Below, in pieces: positions 1 through 6,906 of a stretch of DNA of 8,637 nucleotides. Source of the stretch: Paracoccaceae bacterium (GTDB lineage: Bacteria > Pseudomonadota > Alphaproteobacteria > Rhodobacterales > Rhodobacteraceae); the NCBI GenBank assembly GCA_029881635.1, contig JAOUMG010000053.1:1-8637 (forward strand), given 5' to 3'. The notes beneath the pieces were generated by a model, which had not been told where the DNA came from, ran no database searches, and saw only the letters and a program-made list of their open reading frames with translations. The position numbers and the translations under genes are program-made. Position 1 is the first letter of the stretch, and every line of letters begins with the position of its first letter.

Positions 1-1
1 G

Positions 2-703
2 TCCGGCGCTTTCATGAAAACCATGGGCGAGGCCGAAGCATTGGCGGCAGCGCTCGTAAAAACCGCAAATGGGGCTGGTTGCAAGACTGCTGCACTGATT
101 ACCGACATGAATCAACCGCTGGCCTCATCGGCGGGAAACGCGCTGGAGGTTATTGCCGCACTGGAGACCATGACAGGCGTCGACATCAACCAACCCTTGT
201 GGGATGTCACCGTTGCGTTGGGCGGTGAAGCGTTGGTGCTGGCCGGGCTGGCCCAGGATGCCCGTGACGGGACCGATCAGATCGAAGAGGCGCTTGAATC
301 CGGCCGCGCGGCTGAAAGCTTTGGCCGAATGATCGCGGCCTTGGGTGGGCCGATTGATTTTGTCGAGCGCTATCCCGATCGCCTGCCTGCGGCACCGGTT
401 ACGCGCGATGTTCAGTCAACCAAAGCGGGGTTTATCGCGGCGATCGACGGGCAGGCAATCGGCCATGCGGTTGTCCATCTTGGCGGTGGGCGGCTGAAAG
501 GTGATGACAAGGTAAACCCATCCGTCGGATTGTCGGAAATCATGCCGCTGGGGGAACCCGTCGAAAAGGGCGAGGTCATCGCGCGCGTTCATGCGGCCAC
601 GGATGCGGCGGCAGAACAGGCAACAGCCGCTGTCATCAAGGCCATGCGGATATCTGAACAGCGTCCGGAAGAGCCGTCGCTGATCTACAAAAGGATCGGC
701 TAA
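2..703 (+). CDS. deoA: Thymidine phosphorylase, C-terminal part (5' end outside window)
   Basis: Cytoplasmic enzyme that splits thymidine (and deoxyuridine) with phosphate into the base and 2-deoxyribose 1-phosphate. The reading frame is open to the window's left edge and holds 233 codons plus a TAA stop, against roughly 440 residues for a full DeoA, so about the N-terminal half is missing. The first visible residues, SGAFMKT, match the SGAF segment of E. coli DeoA; the line then continues with ITDMNQPLASSAGNALE, a strongly conserved block, and FGRMIAALGGPIDFVE. The C-terminal pyrimidine-phosphorylase domain lies at about 430-640 (GFIAAIDGQAIGHAVVHLGG, later NPSVGL). The catalytic Ser/Lys region lies upstream of the window. 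An internal ATG at 14 is not the true start, because homology continues upstream of it. The stop overlaps the deoB start by one base (TAATG). Family assignment is secure; thymidine rather than general pyrimidine specificity follows from the E. coli resemblance and the deoB neighbour. Confidence 0.93.
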   Translation, partial: SGAFMKTMGEAEALAAALVKTANGAGCKTAALITDMNQPLASSAGNALEVIAALETMTGVDINQPLWDVTVALGGEALVLAGLAQDARDGTDQIEEALESGRAAESFGRMIAALGGPIDFVERYPDRLPAAPVTRDVQSTKAGFIAAIDGQAIGHAVVHLGGGRLKGDDKVNPSVGLSEIMPLGEPVEKGEVIARVHAATDAAAEQATAAVIKAMRISEQRPEEPSLIYKRIG

Positions 704-1911
704 TGGCGCGGGCCTTCCTGATCGTCATGGATAGCGTTGGCATCGGTGGCGCCCCTGACGCGGGGGCGTTTTTCAATGGCGACCTGCCAGATACCGGCGC
801 CAACACGCTGGGACATATCGCCGAAGCCTGCGCCCGCGGGCTGGCCGAAGAGGGCCGCTCGGGTCCGTTGAAAATGCCAAATCTTGATGGGTTAGGGCTT
901 GGCGCGGCATTGGAACTGGCCTCCGGCATCACCGTGGATGGCCTTGGCAGGCAGCCTCGCGGTCTTTGGGGGGCAGCAACAGAGATTTCAAAGGGCAAAG
1001 ATACACCCTCAGGTCATTGGGAACTGGCGGGTGTGCCCGTTCCGTGGAACTGGCATTATTTTCCCAAACAGAACCCGGCATTTTCCGCCGATATCCTGGA
1101 TGCGGTGAAGAAACTGGCCGGGTGCGATGGAACATTGTGCAACACTCACTCCGCCGGTTTGCCGGCAATCGACCTCTATGGCGCTGAACATATGCGGACC
1201 GGATGGCCCATTTGCTACACCTCCGCCGATAGCGTTTTTCAGATCGCCGCCCATGAGGAAAGCTTTGGGCTCGACCGGTTGCTGAGCCTGTGTGAAAACA
1301 TCGCGCCGCAGTTACATGCGATGAAGGTCGGCCGTGTTATCGCGCGTCCCTTTATTGGAACACCGGGGAAATTTATGCGCACACCCAACCGGCATGATTA
1401 TGCCATAGCGCCACCCTCACCCACGCTTTGCGACTGGGTGCAGGCGGCGGGTGGGGCAGTGCATGCGATCGGCAAGATCGGGGATATCTTTTCGATGCGC
1501 GGTATAGACACTTTGAAAAAGGGAATTGATCTGGATCTTTTCGAACATCTGATGCGGTCAGCGGATGAGGCTGCGGTGGGTTCTTTGACCTTTGCGAACT
1601 TTGTCGAGTTTGACAGCGTCTATGGCCATCCCCGTGATGTTTCCGGATATGCGCGCGCGTTGGAATGGTTTGATGCCCGGGTTGGGGCGTTCCTGAAAAA
1701 ACTGCTGCCCGGCGATCTGGCGATTTTCACGGCGGATCATGGCAATGATCCATCCTGGCCCGGCACCGACCACACCCGCGAAAGGGTGCCGGTCGTGGGG
1801 TACGGCCTCGGGCCACTTGCTGTTGGTCAGGTTGGCTTTGCCGATGTCGCAGCATCGATAGCCAAGCATCTGAATGTACCATCCGAGGGTCCGGGGAGGA
1901 GCTTTTTGTGA
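703..1911 (+). CDS. deoB: Phosphopentomutase
   Basis: Interconverts (deoxy)ribose 1-phosphate and 5-phosphate, linking nucleoside phosphorylase products to the pentose phosphate and deoxyribose pathways. It is a cytosolic, metal-dependent member of the alkaline phosphatase superfamily. The product has 402 residues, normal for proteobacterial DeoB. Visible active-site elements are D10 in the opening VMDSVGIGGAPDA motif, T101 in GKDTPSGHWE (the residue phosphorylated in the family), D304 and H309 in FVEFDSVYGHPRD, D345-H346 in FTADHGNDP, and H357 in GTDHTRERVP. These are the expected two-metal-site ligands, so the enzyme should be active. The ATG overlaps the deoA stop, and AAAAGGA at 689-695 gives a ribosome binding site 7 bases upstream of it. 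The gene ends in a 4-base GTGA overlap with add. Both junctions suggest translational coupling in one operon. Confidence 0.97.
   Translation: MARAFLIVMDSVGIGGAPDAGAFFNGDLPDTGANTLGHIAEACARGLAEEGRSGPLKMPNLDGLGLGAALELASGITVDGLGRQPRGLWGAATEISKGKDTPSGHWELAGVPVPWNWHYFPKQNPAFSADILDAVKKLAGCDGTLCNTHSAGLPAIDLYGAEHMRTGWPICYTSADSVFQIAAHEESFGLDRLLSLCENIAPQLHAMKVGRVIARPFIGTPGKFMRTPNRHDYAIAPPSPTLCDWVQAAGGAVHAIGKIGDIFSMRGIDTLKKGIDLDLFEHLMRSADEAAVGSLTFANFVEFDSVYGHPRDVSGYARALEWFDARVGAFLKKLLPGDLAIFTADHGNDPSWPGTDHTRERVPVVGYGLGPLAVGQVGFADVAASIAKHLNVPSEGPGRSFL
1893..1901 (+). promoter_or_regulatory. Shine-Dalgarno site that fixes the GTG start of add
   Basis: GGGGAGGAG inside the last codons of deoB is the best ribosome binding site in the operon. 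It ends 6 bases before the GTG at 1908, ideal spacing, but 12 bases before the next in-frame ATG at 1914. This favours initiation at the GTG, whose TGA overlap with the deoB stop (GTGA) is a typical coupled junction. Confidence 0.7.
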
Positions 1912-2894
1912 CTATGGCGCCCAAGGTGGAATTGCATTTGCATCTGGAAGGTGCGGCACCACCAGCTTTTATTCGCGGGCTGGCCCAGGAAAAGAATATG
2001 GATATCGCTGGGATCTTTGACGAGACTGGCGGCTATGCCTATCGCGACTTCTGGCATTTCTTGGAGGTGTATGAAGCGGCGACATCGACGCTAAAGCGGC
2101 CTGAGGATTATTATCGTTTGACATTGGCGGTGCTGGAGGAAAGTGCCGCAAGTGGCGTCATCTATTCCGAGTGCTTTTTGTCGCCAGACTTTTGCGGAGG
2201 ACGCGATTTATCCGCTTGGCGCGAATACCTTCAGGCGATCCGCGAGGCGGCGGATCTTGCCGAAAAACGCGATGGCATCCTACTGCGTGGCATCGTCACA
2301 CCTATCCGGCATTTCGGCCCCGAAAAGGCGCGCGAAACGGCACGTTGTGCGGCGGAAACGGCGGGCAGCTGGATTGTTGGATTTGGTCTGGCTGGTGACG
2401 AAAAAATCGGCAAACCCAAAGACTTCCAATGGGCTTTTGATGCGGCACGTGAAGCAGGTCTGCGCCTGACTGCCCATGCGGGTGAATGGGGCGGTCCTGA
2501 CAGCGTGCGGGACGCGATTGCCGATCTGGGTGTGGAACGGATCGGACACGGAGTGCGGGCCATTGAAGATCCGGCATTGGTTGATGAAATTGCCGAAAAG
2601 GGCATCGTGCTGGAGGTTTGTCCGGGGTCCAATATTGCCCTCAGCCTTTACCCCGGCTGGCGGCAGCACCCGATCCACAAGCTGCGCGAACGGGGCGTCA
2701 AAGTCACGGTTTCCACCGATGACCCACCATTCTTTCACACTACGATGGTCAAGGAGTATGACCGGCTGGCAGAAGCGTTCGATTGGGATGACGGCGTGTT
2801 CAGCGAGATTTCAAAAACCTCTGCCGAGGCATCGTTCTGCGACAACGCCACACGCGATATTATCATGAAAAAACTGGAGAAACATTATGCATGA
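1908..2894 (+). CDS. add: Adenosine deaminase (Zn-dependent, amidohydrolase fold)
   Basis: Hydrolyses adenosine and deoxyadenosine to inosine and deoxyinosine plus ammonia in the cytoplasm. The product is 328 residues, the normal bacterial length. The zinc and catalytic residues are all present: H10 and H12 in [10 protein letters not shown]190 and E193 in [11 protein letters not shown]214 in ERIGHGVRA, and D271-D272 in STDDPPFF. The segment GFGLAGDE and the ERIGHGV form match E. coli adenosine deaminase better than adenine deaminases, which usually show a CPLSN motif; here it is CPGSN. I infer adenosine as substrate, supported by the nucleoside-salvage neighbours, but adenine deaminase activity cannot be fully excluded from sequence alone. 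The GTG start is chosen from the ribosome binding site at 1893-1901; an ATG two codons later would change little. The 3' end overlaps upp by 8 bases. Confidence 0.92.
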   Translation: MTMAPKVELHLHLEGAAPPAFIRGLAQEKNMDIAGIFDETGGYAYRDFWHFLEVYEAATSTLKRPEDYYRLTLAVLEESAASGVIYSECFLSPDFCGGRDLSAWREYLQAIREAADLAEKRDGILLRGIVTPIRHFGPEKARETARCAAETAGSWIVGFGLAGDEKIGKPKDFQWAFDAAREAGLRLTAHAGEWGGPDSVRDAIADLGVERIGHGVRAIEDPALVDEIAEKGIVLEVCPGSNIALSLYPGWRQHPIHKLRERGVKVTVSTDDPPFFHTTMVKEYDRLAEAFDWDDGVFSEISKTSAEASFCDNATRDIIMKKLEKHYA

Positions 2895-3519
2895 GCATTT
2901 GACCGTCGTTCGCCACCCGTTGGTGCAACACAAACTGACAATCATGCGCGACAAGAATACTTCGACCAATTCCTTCCGCCGGCTCTTGCGTGAAATCAGC
3001 CAGCTATTGGCCTATGAGATTACCCGCGAAATGGAGATGACAACCCGGCGCATCGAAACACCACTTTGTCCCATGGATGCGCCCGAGATTGACGGCAAGA
3101 AACTCGCGCTGATCTCTATTCTGCGGGCAGGTAACGGTTTGCTTGACGGCGTTTTGGAGCTTATTCCCGCCGCCCGCGTCGGTTTTGTGGGACTATATCG
3201 CGACGAGAAAACGCTTCAGCCAGTGCAGTATTACTACAAAGTGCCGTCAGGGCTTGCCGACCGGCTGGTCGTGGCTCTGGACCCGATGCTGGCGACCGGC
3301 AATTCCTCGGTCGCAGCGATAGACCTGCTCAAGAAGTCAGGGGCAGTAAATATCCGGTTCATGTGCTTGCTGGCAGCGCCAGAGGGCATCCAACGGATGA
3401 AAGAAGCCCATCCTGATGTTCCCATTTACACAGCAGCAGTAGATGAAAAGCTGAATGAACATGGATATATTGTTCCGGGACTAGGGGATGCGGGTGACCG
3501 CATGTTTGGTACTAAATAG
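2887..3519 (+). CDS. upp: Uracil phosphoribosyltransferase
   Basis: Condenses uracil with PRPP to give UMP and pyrophosphate, the pyrimidine base salvage step that captures uracil released by nucleoside phosphorolysis. The product is 210 residues, the usual size. It opens with the typical [16 protein letters not shown] block. A conserved ISILRAG stretch lies at about residues 76-82. The PRPP-binding loop is at 131-140 ([10 protein letters not shown]) and the uracil-binding C-terminal segment at 194-209 ([16 protein letters not shown]). All key motifs are intact. GGAG at 2876-2879, within the end of add, is 7 bases before the ATG, and the start overlaps the add stop by 8 bases. It is the last gene of the overlapping deo-add-upp group. 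No U-tailed hairpin is visible in the next 65 bases, so an intrinsic terminator is not evident. Confidence 0.97.
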   Translation: MHEHLTVVRHPLVQHKLTIMRDKNTSTNSFRRLLREISQLLAYEITREMEMTTRRIETPLCPMDAPEIDGKKLALISILRAGNGLLDGVLELIPAARVGFVGLYRDEKTLQPVQYYYKVPSGLADRLVVALDPMLATGNSSVAAIDLLKKSGAVNIRFMCLLAAPEGIQRMKEAHPDVPIYTAAVDEKLNEHGYIVPGLGDAGDRMFGTK

Positions 3520-3584
3520 GCGTTTTCGCTTTACTCGCCCCGGTGCTTTTGTCATTCTGCCCATAAAAATAAGAACAGAGGCGG

Positions 3585-4556
3585 ATGATGCAGGTACTAA
3601 GGGTGGTTTTGGCCGCGCATTTGGCGTTTTGGATGGTTTTCCAACAAGTGAATGCGCAGCCGCTGACGCTTGTCGACGGTCCGGCAGAAATTCCACCGGC
3701 TGGTTTTCGTGGCACGCAATATGTCGACAGCAAGGGATGCGTTTTCGTGCGTGCCGGGGTGAACGGGCAAATCACGTGGATTCCGCGGGTTGATCGAAAT
3801 CGTCGGCTTGTCTGTGGGTTCAAACCATCAATCCAATCGCAAATTGTTACGCCCAGCGAGCCGCCCGTAAAGGAAACACCCCCGACACCGGCTGTTGGGC
3901 AGCCTGAACCAGTGACAAATTCGGCAAAGGCGACGGCTGCGGTCGGCCATTCCGCCACCCCAAATACCACCCGCAAAAAGGTGCCTACGGCTACCAAACT
4001 GGTCTACGCAAAGCCAGTTCGAGCAAGTAAAACCTTGTGCCCACAGCCCCCCGACACAGCGCAGCGCTACCTACTTAGCGATGGCCGTCGTGTGACCCGC
4101 TGTTCGTTGGCCAATGGTGACCCCGTGGAATACCTTAACGGCCTTGGCGCGCCTAACCTTGTCGTCGCCAATACGCCTCCCGGCAAGAAACAGATCAAAA
4201 ATGCAATGGCCGCGGATGCGGGGAAATACCGCGTTGTCTGGAGTAAGGGCAAACTTGCAACCCACAATCGAAACGACAAGGTTGTGGCGACGTCAGTTGC
4301 TGGCAGCTCGCATAAAATGGGAAAGGCGCAGCCGCGCTATGTGCAGGTGGGCGTTTTTGCGGAGCCCGCAAATGCTGACCGGGCGATTTCCACGCTAAAG
4401 GCCCATGGTCTAAGGGTTTCGACGGCACAAGGTAAGCGCGGTAAAAAGCCGCTTCGAATGATCCTTGCAGGTCCGTTCAGCACTGCCGAGGAACTGGCCA
4501 GAGCATTGCAGTTGGCAAGGCAAGCCGGGTACCGGGATGCGTTTGTTCGGCACTAA
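3585..4556 (+). CDS. Secreted SPOR-domain protein with N-terminal cysteine motif
   Basis: Probable periplasmic protein that binds peptidoglycan; SPOR domains bind glycan strands stripped of stem peptides and often direct proteins to the division site. Of 323 residues, 1-24 look like a Sec signal peptide (hydrophobic LRVVLAAHLAFWMVF, cleavage likely after VNA). Residues 37-78 carry the motif AGFRGTQYVDSKGCVFVRAG and then WIPRVDRNRRLVCG, with C52 and C77; a second pair, C152 and C173, flanks a short segment. Disulfides are possible but unproven. Residues 84-135 are rich in Pro, Thr and Ala and probably a flexible linker. The SPOR domain covers about 251-323 (RYVQVGVFAEPANADRAIS to the end). A GAGG at 3578-3581 is 3 bases from the ATG at 3585 but 6 from the adjacent ATG at 3588, so the second Met may be the real start. 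The gene ends in tandem stops, TAA TAG. It could be read through from upp or have its own promoter; I saw no convincing -35/-10 pair. Its specific role is unknown. Confidence 0.88.
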   Translation: MMQVLRVVLAAHLAFWMVFQQVNAQPLTLVDGPAEIPPAGFRGTQYVDSKGCVFVRAGVNGQITWIPRVDRNRRLVCGFKPSIQSQIVTPSEPPVKETPPTPAVGQPEPVTNSAKATAAVGHSATPNTTRKKVPTATKLVYAKPVRASKTLCPQPPDTAQRYLLSDGRRVTRCSLANGDPVEYLNGLGAPNLVVANTPPGKKQIKNAMAADAGKYRVVWSKGKLATHNRNDKVVATSVAGSSHKMGKAQPRYVQVGVFAEPANADRAISTLKAHGLRVSTAQGKRGKKPLRMILAGPFSTAEELARALQLARQAGYRDAFVRH

Positions 4557-4563
4557 TAGGCAA

Positions 4564-5583
4564 TCAACCGCTGCAGATACTTTGTATGGCCACCCAATCG
4601 CTGTCGGCGATTATGGCCTGCGCGCCGGGTGCGACCTGATTTGGGTCCGCAGACCCGAGACTGGCAGCCCCGTCTGAAGCGAGATCACGGGTCATCCTAT
4701 ATGGAGCCGAAGAAATTCCGGTCGTTGCAAAACGCGCCATCAAGTCCGCTTCGGGCAGGGTATTTTGTGATTGGGTCAAAAGTTTTTCACCATATCCCGC
4801 CAACGCTCCTTCCGGCAGGTCGCCGGTGGTCAACAGTTCAAAGCTCGCCCGCAGGCCCGCATAGCGCAGCAGATTTAACATGGGGTCGGTCAGCTCATCA
4901 CGAAGCTGTTCGGCGATAATATGGCCAGCAGCGGCATCAGCGGTGGGCTGATCTTCGATCAGACCGCGCCCCAGCAGCACGATCGGGCCGGGCAGAAGGT
5001 TGGCGCGGGCCACGCCATCACGCAGGATGTAAATCCGTCCGCCGGGTGGCATCAACTTGTCGCGCAGTTTTTCAAGCGCCAGTGACCCTTCCGGCGCGTT
5101 ACAGGGCGTACCGGAAAGCCGCGTCAGGTCGGCCAGCGCGGCCAGACCAATTTCCTGTCGCTTGCCTGCGGGCAGGGCGGAGGCGGTATGGTCGATCAGC
5201 ACCCCAGGCATCCAGAAAAGCCCAACGCCCAGAATGGCCGCGAGCGTAGAGCTGAGCAGCGCGACGCGAAGCCGACCAGGATGAGGGCGGCGTGCTTCGA
5301 TAATGGTGTGGACCTTGGCAATCGCCTCGATCAGGGTTTCGTCATCGATCTCCAATTCCTCGCCCGCGTCGGGGCCGGGGGTGAAAAGGGCTGGGCGTTC
5401 ACCGGGGTTGAGCCGCAGAACGGCAGGCAGCGACCAATGGGTCAGGGCGCGGGCGTTTTTGGCGTCAGAAATCACCAGCGTGGCATCGCCGAATGAGACG
5501 ATCACCTCGCGGCGCTGGGCCTCGGGGGTTTCACGCCAGAGGCCGGTACATTCCAGCCGCTGATATTCCTGAAGCGCCGTCAT
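4564..5583 (-). CDS. Membrane-anchored M48-like protein lacking HExxH (possible pseudopeptidase)
   Basis: Not a recognised named gene. The 339-residue product has a soluble N-terminal part of about 100 residues, one hydrophobic segment at about 105-128 (LRVALLSSTLAAILGVGLFW), and a C-terminal region whose layout resembles M48 zinc peptidases. EIGLAALADL at about 144-153 and ILRDGVARANLLPGPIVLLG (186-205) followed by RGLIED resemble the 'NAFALPGG...RGLL' part of that family. The next segment, where M48 enzymes carry HExxH, reads GHIIAEQLRDE (H221, then Ile instead of Glu, with Glu at 225 instead of His). Further on, PEADLMARFATTG (277-289) resembles the EAD segment that gives the third zinc ligand. 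If the alignment is right, peptidase activity is probably lost. The family link is my inference and is not certain. The gene lies 75 bases downstream of the P450 gene and converges on the SPOR gene with a 7-base gap. The start has no clear ribosome binding site. Confidence 0.8.
   Translation of the reverse strand: MTALQEYQRLECTGLWRETPEAQRREVIVSFGDATLVISDAKNARALTHWSLPAVLRLNPGERPALFTPGPDAGEELEIDDETLIEAIAKVHTIIEARRPHPGRLRVALLSSTLAAILGVGLFWMPGVLIDHTASALPAGKRQEIGLAALADLTRLSGTPCNAPEGSLALEKLRDKLMPPGGRIYILRDGVARANLLPGPIVLLGRGLIEDQPTADAAAGHIIAEQLRDELTDPMLNLLRYAGLRASFELLTTGDLPEGALAGYGEKLLTQSQNTLPEADLMARFATTGISSAPYRMTRDLASDGAASLGSADPNQVAPGAQAIIADSDWVAIQSICSG
4588..4618. repeat. Imperfect hairpin at the convergent gene ends
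   Basis: AATCGC (4596-4601) and GCGATT (4607-4612) form a perfect 6-base stem with a 5-base loop; outer arms GGCCA/TGGCC extend it by up to 5 pairs across a 3-versus-1-base internal loop. It starts 31 bases after the SPOR stop and lies inside the 3' coding end of the minus-strand gene. No T-run follows on either strand, so it is not a canonical intrinsic terminator, though it could end or stabilise the SPOR transcript. Confidence 0.35.
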
Positions 5584-5658
5584 GGGCGGAAGGGCCTGCT
5601 CATTGCCTCTGATTGGCAGAGAGAATAGCGGATCGGAGGGGAACCGACAATCGGGCAG

Positions 5659-6852
5659 TCAGCATTCAAGTATACCTTCCAACTCGGCGACGGACGTAAA
5701 CATGGGCGAATGGGCGAATGCTGATCGGGTAATTTTCAGGTTGGGGAAATGGGTCGCCATGTAGCCGATCACTTCCTCAATTTCGATTGTTACCGCAAAG
5801 CGCCCGATGCATGAAAAAATGCCGCCGCCAAAATTGAGATGAGCGGGTTTGTCGGGGCGATGAATGTCAAAGATGTCAGGGTTCGGGAAATAGTTGGGAT
5901 TCCAATGCGCAGCGCCGATGTTGGGAAAGATTGCTTCGCCTTTCGGAATATGGACGCCGTCCAATTCGACATCCTCCAAGGTTTCGCGTGACGTCGAAAG
6001 CGAACGGGGGTGATAACGCATCACTTCGCGCAGGGCCTGCGGGACCAATGAGGGATCGTTGCCCAATGCAGCCCAGATTTCCGGGCGGCTAGCCAGTTCA
6101 ATCACGGCAATGGCGATCTGGTGGGATGAGTTATCGGTATTGGCCTCGGCCAGTTTCACCACCCAATTGCGCAACTCGTCCTCACTCAGGTGCCCGGCAT
6201 CGGTGGCGCGGATCAGGTCCGACAACAGATCATCGCCAGGGTTGTTGCGCGCAATTTCCACACGCCTGTCAACATAGTCGAGAAGCTGTTCGAAGCCTTG
6301 GGTTACTTCCCTTGTGGTTTCGGGATTGCGGGTATGCACCTGTTGGACAATATGCGACGTGCGTGAAACGAATTCAGCGTCATCCATCGGCGCATTGATC
6401 CAATAGCAATAGACGCGGCTGGGGATGCGGTCGCACAGGGCCTCAATCAGATCGACGGGGCGGCGTTTGGGGATTTCGGAGAATGTCAGGTTCACCACGT
6501 GTTTGATGTCTGTTCGAAACCGTTCAGATCCTTCCGGCCCCATAAGCGTCGTCAGCGGAACGCGTAACCTGCGGCGGGTTTCGCCGCGATTGTGAAAGGA
6601 AATCGAGTTACGCTTGTAGTTCAGCGCAGGGCCTTCGGGCAGCCCGAGAACATCCATGAGTTTAGGATGACCTGTTCCAAAACTGCGCGAAAGAATGGCG
6701 TCGCGGCAGAGGTCATAGTCGAAAATTTCAATCCCGCGTCTCGAGCGGCCCAGCTTAAATCTTGCGGCATATCCGGCAAGGACCGGCAAGGGTGAGGCCA
6801 GATATTCGGCTGCGCCAAAATCAATCTGGGGTAGGTCAGACAGGGATTTCAT
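5659..6852 (-). CDS. Cytochrome P450 with atypical heme loop and I-helix
   Basis: Soluble bacterial class P450 of about 397 residues (counting from the ATG at 6852; a TTG one codon earlier is also possible, with an in-frame TGA shortly upstream limiting further extension). It should bind heme and catalyse an NAD(P)H- and ferredoxin-dependent monooxygenation; the substrate is unknown. Visible P450 landmarks are the ExxR of the K helix (E276, R279 in REVMRYHP), FDIHRP at 328-333, and the heme-ligand loop FGGGIFSCIGR at 341-351 with Cys348. Two features are odd. F346 occupies the position usually held by His, Arg or Lys in FGxGxHxCxG. The I-helix reads EANTDNSSHQIA, with Asp240 followed by Asn241 where the oxygen-activating Thr normally sits. 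No redox partner gene lies in the window. The ribosome binding site is weak (GCGGA). The gene follows the dioxygenase gene by 54 bases on the same strand, so the two may share a transcript. Confidence 0.93.
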   Translation of the reverse strand: MKSLSDLPQIDFGAAEYLASPLPVLAGYAARFKLGRSRRGIEIFDYDLCRDAILSRSFGTGHPKLMDVLGLPEGPALNYKRNSISFHNRGETRRRLRVPLTTLMGPEGSERFRTDIKHVVNLTFSEIPKRRPVDLIEALCDRIPSRVYCYWINAPMDDAEFVSRTSHIVQQVHTRNPETTREVTQGFEQLLDYVDRRVEIARNNPGDDLLSDLIRATDAGHLSEDELRNWVVKLAEANTDNSSHQIAIAVIELASRPEIWAALGNDPSLVPQALREVMRYHPRSLSTSRETLEDVELDGVHIPKGEAIFPNIGAAHWNPNYFPNPDIFDIHRPDKPAHLNFGGGIFSCIGRFAVTIEIEEVIGYMATHFPNLKITRSAFAHSPMFTSVAELEGILEC

Positions 6853-6906
6853 CAATGTTTGTCCGCAAATTCATCTTGCAAAGATTGCGGTTCATCTTCC
6901 TTTCGT

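Noticed and set aside
2231..2738. Two long minus-strand frames inside add
   Set aside because: They are out-of-frame shadows of a conserved enzyme whose catalytic residues all lie on the plus strand.
1908..2894. Adenine deaminase as the product of the add gene
   Set aside because: GLAGDE and ERIGHGV match adenosine deaminases, and the typical adenine deaminase CPLSN motif is replaced by CPGSN; adenosine is preferred but not proven.
3520..3584. Terminator for upp or promoter for the SPOR gene
   Set aside because: Only a 4-base GGCG/CGCC stem without a T-run is seen, and the TTGTCA at 3549-3554 has no suitable -10 at normal spacing.
3512..3997. 161-residue open frame on the minus strand, antisense to the SPOR gene
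   Set aside because: It overlaps the signal peptide and N-terminal module of a well-supported plus-strand gene, has no recognisable domain and reads as the opposite-strand shadow of that gene.
6853..6855. TTG as the start codon of the P450
   Set aside because: An ATG is the very next codon and is the more likely start; the weak GCGGA upstream does not settle it, and the difference is one residue.
6836..6895. 19-codon frame on the minus strand in the dioxygenase-P450 gap, next to GGAAG
   Set aside because: GGAAG directly abuts the ATG, leaving no spacing for ribosome binding, and the frame runs into the P450 coding sequence without any recognisable feature.
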